In this document: positions 1 to 5,941 of the stretch, piece by piece | Layout of the letters: each line of letters begins with the position of its first letter | Numbering within the stretch: position 1 is the stretch's first letter | Source of the DNA: Sediminibacterium sp. | GTDB lineage: Bacteria > Bacteroidota > Bacteroidia > Chitinophagales > Chitinophagaceae | Reading direction: 5' to 3' | DNA: 7,863 nt | Assembly: GCA_023256555.1 (NCBI GenBank) | Contig: JALRFB010000036.1 | Span: 1 to 7,863 of the forward strand | The notes under the pieces: generated by a model | The model's database searches: none | What the model was told of the DNA's origin: nothing | Seen by the model: the letters and a program-made list of their open reading frames with translations, nothing else | Program-made: the position numbers and the translations under genes

Positions 1-1075
1 ATTGTGCAATATCCATCAAGCTTAAAGTTTCTTGATGATCTTCTTCTGTTTCGGTACAGAATCCTGCAATGATGTCTGATGAAATACCACAATCAGGTAT
101 GATCTCTCTAATTCTTGCGACTTTAGCTAAATACCATTCTCTTGTATAGGTTCGGTTCATTAATTGAAGCATTCTACTGCTACCACTTTGAACTGGTAAA
201 TGAATATAGTTGCAGATATTGTGATGCTTTGCCATTGTGAATAGTACTTCATCTGTGATATCTTTTGGATGAGATGTACTGAATCTTACTCTTAATAAAG
301 GGTCGATGGAAGCAACCGATGCTAGCAGTTCAGCAAAAGTCACTGATTCGTTGGTTTCCGGATTGTTCCAATAATAACTATCTACATTTTGTCCTAATAA
401 TGTTACTTCTCTATAACCTTGTTCAAATAAGTCTCTTGCTTCAGCTACTATACTAAAAGCATCTCTGCTTCGCTCACGTCCTCTAGTAAAAGGTACCACG
501 CAAAAGCTACACATATTATTACAGCCACGCATAATAGATACAAAACCACAAATTCCATTACCTCCTAATCTCACTGGGGCAATATCTCCGTAGGTTTCAT
601 CTCTACTTAAAATTACATTCACGGCTTTTTGTCCAGTGCCTGCTTCTTTAATTAAATCGGGTAGGGTTCTGTAGGCATCAGGGCCAACAACGATGTCTAC
701 CAATCTTTCTTCCTCTAAAAGTTTTGATTTTAATCTTTCCGCCATGCATCCCAAAATGCCCACTAATAATCCTGGCTTGGCTTGCTTTAATTTTTTAAAT
801 TCAGTAAGACGTTTACGAACAGTTTGTTCTGCTTTTTCTCTTACAGAACAGGTATTCACTAAGATCAAATCTGCTGCTTCTAGATCTCTTGTGCTTCCAT
901 ATCCATTTTCTTCCAATATAGAGGCGACTACTTCACTGTCAGCAAAATTCATTGCACATCCATAGCTTTCCACATAAAAGAATTGATCAAATTGTCGATC
1001 TTTTTTCTTAGATATAAAAGCTTCGCCTTGTCGTTTTTCATCATGTTCTCTGGCTCCAATAGCGTATAATTCCAT
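1..1075 (-). CDS. miaB: MiaB, tRNA-2-methylthio-N6-dimethylallyladenosine synthase (3' end missing)
   Basis: Radical-SAM methylthiotransferase that converts i6A37 to ms2i6A37 in tRNAs reading UNN codons. My reading of the minus strand gives 358 complete codons from ATG 1073-1075. The N-terminal UPF0004 domain carries three cluster cysteines: C40 ([13 protein letters not shown]), C76 ([10 protein letters not shown]) and C110 (LGCMAER). The radical-SAM cluster motif CNNMCSFC follows at C185, C189 and C192, then [31 protein letters not shown] and [17 protein letters not shown]. The frame leaves the window just after [14 protein letters not shown], so the end of the radical-SAM domain and the C-terminal TRAM domain lie outside. 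The RGRERSR context and [10 protein letters not shown] favour MiaB over the paralogues RimO and MtaB. The N-terminus before the first cysteine is longer than in the E. coli enzyme, as I recall is common in Bacteroidota. The start is the first ATG after an upstream in-frame TGA and sits close to a promoter candidate. The gene is divergent from the DUF3078 gene. Confidence 0.96.
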   Translation of the reverse strand, partial: MELYAIGAREHDEKRQGEAFISKKKDRQFDQFFYVESYGCAMNFADSEVVASILEENGYGSTRDLEAADLILVNTCSVREKAEQTVRKRLTEFKKLKQAKPGLLVGILGCMAERLKSKLLEEERLVDIVVGPDAYRTLPDLIKEAGTGQKAVNVILSRDETYGDIAPVRLGGNGICGFVSIMRGCNNMCSFCVVPFTRGRERSRDAFSIVAEARDLFEQGYREVTLLGQNVDSYYWNNPETNESVTFAELLASVASIDPLLRVRFSTSHPKDITDEVLFTMAKHHNICNYIHLPVQSGSSRMLQLMNRTYTREWYLAKVARIREIIPDCGISSDIIAGFCTETEEDHQETLSLMDIAQ

Positions 1076-1095
1076 TCGATATGCTGTTTGAGCTG

Positions 1096-1127
1096 CAAAT
1101 TTAACGTAAAAATCAATAATATGTCAA
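1096..1127 (-). promoter_or_regulatory. Candidate miaB promoter
   Basis: Read on the minus strand, TTGACA (1122-1127) is followed after 17 nt by TTAAAT (1099-1104), which overlaps TAAATTTG (1096-1103), a match to the Bacteroidota -7 consensus TAnnTTTG. The TTG is 21 nt upstream of that -7 element, near the upper end of the spacing I recall for this phylum. Transcription would start roughly 15 nt before the miaB ATG, giving a very short leader. No Shine-Dalgarno sequence is visible. This is a sequence match only. Confidence 0.5.
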
Positions 1128-1158
1128 CTTGTCAGCCGGATTTGATGTCTTTCTAGAA

Positions 1159-1166
1159 TATCTTTG
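1159..1166 (+). promoter_or_regulatory. Candidate -7 element (TATCTTTG) for the DUF3078 gene
   Basis: TATCTTTG is an exact match to TAnnTTTG. It lies 13 nt before the ATG at 1180, so the leader would be only several nucleotides long. It falls inside the theoretical TTG-started extension of the reading frame (from 1129), which argues that translation begins downstream at 1180 or 1183. The upstream -33 element is not convincing: TTTG at 1141-1144 is too close and TTG at 1129-1131 too far. Confidence 0.45.
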
Positions 1167-1179
1167 CAATAAAATAGCA

Positions 1180-2163
1180 ATGATGCGTAGATCCCCCTTG
1201 TTGGTACTGCTTCTTTTTTGTTTTAATAGCTTATTTGCTCAAGATCTTACGCTTATAAAATTGAGGTCTGAAACCTCTAGAAGCATCAAAAAAGATGCGG
1301 ATACTTCTAATTGGAATTGGAAACAGGGTGGTATGTATAATTTTAACCTTTCTCAAAGCTCTTTAAGCAATTGGGCTGCCGGGGGGGATAATTTTAATAT
1401 GGCCATTAATAGTTTTTTCAACTACTATACTTTTTTTAAAAAAGATAGACATGGTTGGGACAATAATTTGGATGTAAACTTAGGATTTGTGCAATCTACC
1501 TCATTGGGAGGTAGGAAAAACGACGATAGAATTGATTACTTAAGTAAGTATGGATACAAAATAGACACTACCGGAGTTTGGTATGTTTCAGGATTATTTA
1601 ATTTCCGTTCTCAATTTTTTGATGGATATAGTTTTGGAGCCACGCCTATTTTCACTTCAAGTTTTTTATCTCCTGCATATATCATTTTATCTGCTGGTTT
1701 GGATTATAAGCCAGATAATACATTATCTATTTTCTTTTCTCCAGTAACTTCAAGAACTACTTTGGTCCTAAATGAAAAATTATCAGCATTGGGTAAATAT
1801 GGTGTAACGCCTGGTCAAAAAGTAAATAGAGAAACGGGTTTATTTGTAACAATCAATTACAATAATAAAATTATCGAAAACGTATCTTATAGAGGCCGTG
1901 CCGATTTTTTCTCAAACTACTATAATCAACCAGAGAATATTAATTTGTACATGACCAATATGTTTACTTTTAAGATTCTAAAAAACTTATCTGCTACTTA
2001 TAATTTAGATTTAATCTATGATGATAAGATTCGCATATTTGGACCTCTTAAAAAATCTCCTGGCTTACAGATTAAAAGTATTATTGGAATTGGGTATACT
2101 AGAAATTTACAACAAAAGAAAAAGCTTATTCCCAATGTGATGAAAGCAATGAGCACTAATTAA
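1180..2163 (+). CDS. DUF3078-family protein, secreted, probable outer-membrane beta-barrel
   Basis: Function unknown. The chosen start gives 327 residues and opens with a clear signal peptide: basic MMRR, a hydrophobic stretch at residues 5-19, and a likely cut after NSLFA (A20|Q21). The frame is open upstream to a TTG at 1129, but that would bury the signal peptide and overlap the promoter candidate; ATG 1183 is an equally possible start. Residues 45-75 contain WNWKQGGMYNFNLSQSSLSN and then WAAGGDNF, the conserved opening of DUF3078 proteins known from Bacteroidota. Further on, GGRKNDDRIDYLSKYGYKI (110-128) and many alternating aromatic/polar stretches fit amphipathic beta-strands. The C-terminus does not end in an aromatic residue: after IIGIGYTRNL comes a lysine-rich tail ending MKAMSTN. 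A seven-G tract (1381-1387) encodes part of AAGGD. The 3' end is convergent with purK and overlaps its stop codon. Family assignment is from motif memory; barrel topology is inference. Confidence 0.85.
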   Translation: MMRRSPLLVLLLFCFNSLFAQDLTLIKLRSETSRSIKKDADTSNWNWKQGGMYNFNLSQSSLSNWAAGGDNFNMAINSFFNYYTFFKKDRHGWDNNLDVNLGFVQSTSLGGRKNDDRIDYLSKYGYKIDTTGVWYVSGLFNFRSQFFDGYSFGATPIFTSSFLSPAYIILSAGLDYKPDNTLSIFFSPVTSRTTLVLNEKLSALGKYGVTPGQKVNRETGLFVTINYNNKIIENVSYRGRADFFSNYYNQPENINLYMTNMFTFKILKNLSATYNLDLIYDDKIRIFGPLKKSPGLQIKSIIGIGYTRNLQQKKKLIPNVMKAMSTN

Positions 2164-2190
2164 GCGATTACTTTTAGGGTATGCTTAATT
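2158..2190. terminator. Inverted repeat at convergent gene ends, possible weak terminator
   Basis: AATTAAGC (2158-2165) and GCTTAATT (2183-2190) are perfect 8-nt reverse complements separated by 17 nt, with one further G-T wobble pair possible inside. The left arm contains both stop codons of the convergent pair and the right arm is in the last codons of purK. On the plus strand the stem runs into a T-rich stretch (TTTTATT), so it could end the DUF3078 transcript. On the minus strand no T-run follows. The stem is AT-rich and the loop long, so it would be weak. Confidence 0.3.
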
Positions 2191-3278
2191 TTATTCGCTT
2201 TATGAGTTAAATCTTGATAGTCTTTACTGATAATAGTTACATGGCCCATTTTTCTTCCTGGCTTGGTTTGTGTTTTTCCATATAAATGCACAAACACATT
2301 TTCCATTTTTAAAACTTCATCTAATCCTTCATATATAACAGGTCCACTAAAACCTTCTGCTCCAATTAAATTAACTATAGCAGATGGTAATATTTCATTA
2401 GGATTGCCTAATGGGTAGTCTAATAATATTCTACAAAGCATATCATATTGACTGCTATAATTAGCTTCGATAGTATGATGACCGCTATTATGAACACGAG
2501 GCGCAGTTTCATTCACCCATACATCTCCGTCTTTATCAATAAATAATTCCACTGCAAATAAACCTGGGCTTTTTAATCCAGTCACTACTTTTCTAGCAAT
2601 GGCTTGTGCTTTCCACAATTGTTTTTCTTCTAATTTAGCAGGACTAATTTGATAATCCAATAAATTATACACTGGGTCAAATATCATTTCGGCAGGAGGG
2701 TAAATAACGGTTTCTCCTTTTGCATTCATTGCAACAATCAAAGCAATTTCTTTTGCTATAGCCACTTTCTTTTCTAAGACAGAAGGAGCATTGAATCCTA
2801 ATTCAATTTCAGCTTCTTTATTAATTATTTGAACACCTTTTCCGTCATAACCACCTTCACCTAATTTATGAACAGCAGGTAAGAAGTTGATATGATTTAA
2901 TAAATCTGTCTGGTGTTGGGTTATATGAAAAGCAGATGTGGGGATTTCGTGATTCGCATAAAACTGCTTTTGTAAAATCTTGTTTTTAATAATTCTAATA
3001 GCAGCTGGAGTAGGATATACTTTGACACCTTCTTTTTCTAATTGTTCTAAAGCATCTACATTCACTGCTTCAATCTCTATGGTTAAAGCATCAACTTGTT
3101 TGCCAAATTGATAAACTGTATCAAAATCTTGAATATCTCCCTTAGAAAAATGATGACATAAATGAGCAGCAGGACATTGAGGATCGTTCTCCAAAACATA
3201 GGTTTGAACATCGTAATTTGCAGCCGCTTGCAATAGCATTCTGCCCAATTGTCCACCACCTAATATGCCTAGCTTCAT
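2160..3278 (-). CDS. purK: PurK, N5-carboxyaminoimidazole ribonucleotide synthase
   Basis: ATP-grasp enzyme of de novo purine synthesis: AIR + bicarbonate + ATP gives N5-CAIR, which PurE then rearranges to CAIR. The protein has 372 residues, normal for the family. It begins MKLGILGGGQLGRM (nucleotide-binding-like GGGQLG, residues 7-12). The ATP-grasp part shows TIEIEAVN (66-73), KLGEGGYDGKGV (138-149), and the metal/phosphate-binding NETAPRVHNSGHHT (256-269). The C-terminal domain has HLYGKTQTKPGRKMGHVT (331-348), a PurK hallmark. ATG 3276-3278 is chosen because the family starts immediately before KLGILGGGQLG; a longer TTG-started frame from 3314 would begin on a -7 promoter element. The gene is divergent from the ABC ATPase and convergent with the DUF3078 gene, with overlapping stop codons. 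The partner purE is not in the window and cannot directly follow purK here. Confidence 0.96.
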   Translation of the reverse strand: MKLGILGGGQLGRMLLQAAANYDVQTYVLENDPQCPAAHLCHHFSKGDIQDFDTVYQFGKQVDALTIEIEAVNVDALEQLEKEGVKVYPTPAAIRIIKNKILQKQFYANHEIPTSAFHITQHQTDLLNHINFLPAVHKLGEGGYDGKGVQIINKEAEIELGFNAPSVLEKKVAIAKEIALIVAMNAKGETVIYPPAEMIFDPVYNLLDYQISPAKLEEKQLWKAQAIARKVVTGLKSPGLFAVELFIDKDGDVWVNETAPRVHNSGHHTIEANYSSQYDMLCRILLDYPLGNPNEILPSAIVNLIGAEGFSGPVIYEGLDEVLKMENVFVHLYGKTQTKPGRKMGHVTIISKDYQDLTHKANKIKHTLKVIA

Positions 3279-3311
3279 TTGATCGTTTTTATAATTTAAT
3301 CTTGCTTTTAA

Positions 3312-3319
3312 CAAAGATA
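3312..3319 (-). promoter_or_regulatory. Candidate -7 element (TATCTTTG) for purK
   Basis: On the minus strand these bases read TATCTTTG, an exact TAnnTTTG match and identical to the element before the DUF3078 gene. It is 33 nt upstream of the purK ATG at 3278, giving a leader of roughly 25-30 nt. I see no good -33 TTG at the expected distance. No purine-riboswitch-like fold could fit in so short a leader. Confidence 0.4.
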
Positions 3320-3332
3320 AGGCACAATGCTT

Positions 3333-3340
3333 TAAATTTG
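3333..3340 (+). promoter_or_regulatory. Candidate -7 element (TAAATTTG) for the ABC ATPase gene
   Basis: TAAATTTG matches TAnnTTTG and ends 18 nt before the ATG at 3359. It is only 13 nt from the opposing purK element, so the 80-nt gap between the two divergent genes carries two back-to-back -7 candidates. A -33 TTG at a normal distance is not evident (the nearest, 3302-3304, is 28 nt away). Confidence 0.35.
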
Positions 3341-3358
3341 TTTTAACTATTCAATCCT

Positions 3359-4123
3359 ATGATAAAATCACCTATTATTTCGGTTCAGCATTTGGTCAAA
3401 AATTATGGTCAGTTCAATGCGGTGAAGGATATCAGCTTTGAAGTGCAAGAAGGGGAAATTTTTGGATTATTGGGTCCTAATGGGGCAGGTAAGTCTACCA
3501 CATTAGAAATAATAGAGACACTTAGAGAGAAAACTTCTGGTACCATTTTAGTGGATGGGTTGAATTTAGATACTCATCCGGAAGCCATCAAAAAAATCAT
3601 TGGGGTACAATTACAAACAGCTGGCTTTTATCCCAATTTAAATTTAGTAGAATTGATTGAGTTGTTTGTGGGATTATATCAAACAACCATTGACCCTATT
3701 GCTTTATTAGAGAAAGTGAATTTGGTAGATAAGGCAAAGTCAAAATTCAAAGAGTTAAGTGGTGGTCAAAAACAAAGATTTTCTATAGCCACTACTTTAA
3801 TCAATCAACCTAAAATCATTTTCTTAGATGAGCCAACCACAGGACTTGATCCTCAAGCAAGAAGAAATTTATGGGATTTGATTAAAGAGATTAGAGCTAG
3901 TGGAACTACTGTAATTATTACTACTCATTATATGGATGAAGCAGAAGTATTATGTGATAGAGTAGCCATTATAGACAGTGGCGAAATAATTGCCATTAAT
4001 ACTCCGAATGAATTAATTGATGAATTAGTTGCTTCTGGTTTTGAAAAAACTAAAGAAGTAAAAATGGCTAATTTAGAAGATGTGTTTATTCATAAAACAG
4101 GAAAAGCATTAAGAGAAGATTAA
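3359..4123 (+). CDS. ABC transporter ATP-binding subunit (DrrA/NatA/CcmA-like)
   Basis: Cytoplasmic ATPase that would power a separate membrane permease, most likely of the ABC-2 type used for export of drugs, lipids or polymers; the substrate cannot be told from the sequence. All nucleotide-binding motifs are intact in 254 residues: Walker A GPNGAGKST (39-47), Q-loop region IGVQLQ (81-86), signature LSGGQ (133-137), Walker B IIFLDEP with D157 and E158, D-loop GLDP (162-165) and H-loop H190 in ITTHYMDEAE. The C-terminal tail NLEDVFIHKTGKALRED is typical of the DrrA-like subgroup. There are no membrane segments. The protein should therefore be catalytically competent, but no permease gene is next to it: purK lies divergently upstream and a yfiT-like gene follows after 11 nt, probably on the same transcript. 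Family is certain; transport role and partner are inference. Confidence 0.93.
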   Translation: MIKSPIISVQHLVKNYGQFNAVKDISFEVQEGEIFGLLGPNGAGKSTTLEIIETLREKTSGTILVDGLNLDTHPEAIKKIIGVQLQTAGFYPNLNLVELIELFVGLYQTTIDPIALLEKVNLVDKAKSKFKELSGGQKQRFSIATTLINQPKIIFLDEPTTGLDPQARRNLWDLIKEIRASGTTVIITTHYMDEAEVLCDRVAIIDSGEIIAINTPNELIDELVASGFEKTKEVKMANLEDVFIHKTGKALRED

Positions 4124-4134
4124 ATATATACACC

Positions 4135-4662
4135 ATGACAAAAGATCCTAGATACCCGATTGGGAAATATGAAACAGCTCCATATTCTGAAGCACAGAAA
4201 AATAAATGGGTCAATGATTTACGCCATTTACCTAAAGACTTAGAAATGGCAATTCAAAATTTAGATGCAGCACAATTGCAAACTCCTTATAGAGAGGGTG
4301 GCTGGAAAGTGCAACAGTTAGTGCATCATATTGCTGATAGTCATATAAATGCATTTGCTAGATTCAAGCATGGTTTAACAGAAGAAATTCCAGTGATTAA
4401 AGCTTATGATGAAAATGCTTGGGTTACCATGGCCGATGTTTTAGATACGCCGATCAATTATTCTATTACTTTATTGTTTGCTTTGCATGAGCGTTGGGCT
4501 AATTTATTGGATAGCTTAACTGAGGCACAATGGCAAAGAAAAATATTTCATCCAGGTAGAAATGCAGAAGTGAGTTTGTGGGATTTATTTGCTGTATATG
4601 CATGGCATGGCAAACATCATGTGGCTCATATCACTACATTAAGAGAAGAGAAAGGTTGGTAG
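4135..4662 (+). CDS. yfiT: YfiT-family (DinB-like) metal-dependent thiol transferase
   Basis: DinB-fold protein of the YfiT group, whose members are annotated as putative metal-dependent hydrolases or bacillithiol S-transferases that conjugate the thiol bacillithiol to electrophiles. The 175 residues begin with the group-typical RYPIGKYE (6-13) and include GGWKVQQLVHHIADSH (55-70), a following RFK and YDENAW segment (76-96), and a histidine-rich helix AWHGKHHVAH (156-165). The divalent metal (nickel or zinc in studied relatives) is probably held by one histidine of the HH pair at 64-65 and two histidines four apart in the last helix, such as H158 and H162; the exact choice needs alignment. 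There is no signal peptide or membrane segment, so it is cytoplasmic. It starts 11 nt after the ABC ATPase stop, implying co-transcription, and its stop TAG abuts the folC stop on the other strand. Whether this organism makes bacillithiol cannot be seen here. Confidence 0.85.
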   Translation: MTKDPRYPIGKYETAPYSEAQKNKWVNDLRHLPKDLEMAIQNLDAAQLQTPYREGGWKVQQLVHHIADSHINAFARFKHGLTEEIPVIKAYDENAWVTMADVLDTPINYSITLLFALHERWANLLDSLTEAQWQRKIFHPGRNAEVSLWDLFAVYAWHGKHHVAHITTLREEKGW

Positions 4663-5937
4663 TTATCTATTCACCTCTGCAACTAAAAATATACTGCCCA
4701 TTACAATGATTAAATCATTTGGATGGGCATTTTTATTAGCTGCAATAATAGCTTCGTTTACATTTTCAAAAACAGATCCACTAATTCCAATTGCTTTTGC
4801 TTTTGCTGCAACTTCGATGGCTGGCATAGCTCTTGGTATATGTGCATTACTAAAATAAAACTGAGCATCTTTTGGTAATAAGCCCAAGACAGCATCTACA
4901 TCTTTATCTTTTACCATACCAGTAATGATATGTAATTGTTGGTATTCAAGAGTAGCTAGCTGTTCCAATAATGCATGCATTCCATGTTCATTATGCGCAA
5001 CATCTATAAATAATTTAGGACTTTCTTGTAAACATTCCCATCTACCCATTAATCCTGTGCTTGATTTAATTTGAGTCAATCCTTTTTGAATAGAAGCTTC
5101 ATCCAGTTTCCATCCCATTGATTTGAGTAAATGAATAGATTGTAAAACACCTCTAATATTTTTATATTGATATTTTCCAGGTAAATCACAATCCACTGAA
5201 ATTTGATCATATTCAAAATGTGCAGTGGTCCAATGGTTGGTGAAAGATTTAAATTGTAAAAAATCTTCTGCAAAATAGATAGGTGCATCTAGTTTGGAAG
5301 CAGTTTGTTCGAAAACAGATTTTGTTTCATCGATCACTTCACTAATTACGATGGGAGTATATTTTTTTATAATGCCTGCTTTCTCTGTTGCAATGGCTGG
5401 CAATGTATTGCCCAATAATGCCATATGATCCCATCCAATATTGGTGATTAAACTAAGAATAGGTTGAATCACATTGGTGCTATCTAATCTTCCTCCCAAA
5501 CCTGTTTCAATGATAGCAATATCACATTGTTCTTGTGCAAAATATTCAAAGGCCATACCTACGGTAATTTCAAAAAAACTCGGCTCAATTTTTTCAATAA
5601 TAGGTTTCACCTTGTTTGTAAATTCTGTAACAAAGCGCTCCGGGCACATTTGCCCATTTACTTTTATTCTTTCTCTAAAATCGTATAAATGAGGAGAAGT
5701 GTATAAGCCTGTTTTATAACCAGCAGCTTGGAAGATGCTCGCTAGCATATGACTTGAAGAACCTTTCCCATTGGTGCCTGCGATATGAATTGATGGATAC
5801 TTTTTTTCTGGATTACCTAGGTATTCACAAATAGCTAAAGTATTGTCTAAATTATTTTTAATTGCAGCGGCGCCAATCCTATTGTACATAGGTAGTTTGG
5901 CATATAAATAATCTAGAGTGTCTTGATAAGTGGACAT
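4663..5937 (-). CDS. folC: FolC, folylpolyglutamate synthase / dihydrofolate synthase
   Basis: Mur-ligase-family enzyme that uses ATP to add glutamate to dihydropteroate and/or to extend the polyglutamate tail of folates. The 424-residue length is normal. The P-loop is HIAGTNGKGSSSH (51-63), followed by SPHL (81-84), ETGLGGRLDSTN (144-155), and ITNIGWDHMALLGNTL (164-179). K187 in ATEKAGIIK is the expected position of the carbamylated lysine that binds magnesium. The C-terminal ligase domain begins around residue 298 with GRW and DVAHNEHG (312-319), where most relatives have D-x-AHN-P; the proline is replaced by E. Whether it is bifunctional or only one activity is not decidable by eye. The ATG at 5935-5937 follows the stop of the TonB-like gene by 4 nt, so folC is probably the last gene of the minus-strand operon. 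A minus-strand 70-residue reading frame inside it is a shadow. Confidence 0.96.
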   Translation of the reverse strand: MSTYQDTLDYLYAKLPMYNRIGAAAIKNNLDNTLAICEYLGNPEKKYPSIHIAGTNGKGSSSHMLASIFQAAGYKTGLYTSPHLYDFRERIKVNGQMCPERFVTEFTNKVKPIIEKIEPSFFEITVGMAFEYFAQEQCDIAIIETGLGGRLDSTNVIQPILSLITNIGWDHMALLGNTLPAIATEKAGIIKKYTPIVISEVIDETKSVFEQTASKLDAPIYFAEDFLQFKSFTNHWTTAHFEYDQISVDCDLPGKYQYKNIRGVLQSIHLLKSMGWKLDEASIQKGLTQIKSSTGLMGRWECLQESPKLFIDVAHNEHGMHALLEQLATLEYQQLHIITGMVKDKDVDAVLGLLPKDAQFYFSNAHIPRAMPAIEVAAKAKAIGISGSVFENVNEAIIAANKNAHPNDLIIVMGSIFLVAEVNR

Positions 5938-5941
5938 ACAA

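Noticed and set aside
693..965. Plus-strand 90-residue reading frame opposite miaB
   Set aside because: It is antisense to the cysteine-rich N-terminal domain of MiaB, whose frame is clearly the coding one; the antisense protein has no recognisable motif.
1129..1179. TTG start giving a 17-residue longer DUF3078 protein
   Set aside because: The extension would precede a clear signal peptide and overlap the TATCTTTG promoter candidate; ATG at 1180 or 1183 fits better.
3279..3314. TTG start giving a 12-residue longer PurK
   Set aside because: PurK proteins begin directly at the GGGQLG strand, and the TTG lies on the candidate -7 element, so it would probably not be in the mRNA.
4648..4676. Possible terminator hairpin between yfiT and folC
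   Set aside because: Only a 4-bp AGGT/ACCT pairing around a long loop could be found, with no T-run; not supportable.
5076..5288. Minus-strand 70-residue frame inside folC
   Set aside because: It is an alternative frame within a fully intact FolC; there is no sign of frameshift or a motif of its own.
5474..5692. Plus-strand 72-residue frame opposite folC
   Set aside because: Antisense shadow of the conserved ETGLGGRLDSTN region; no independent support.
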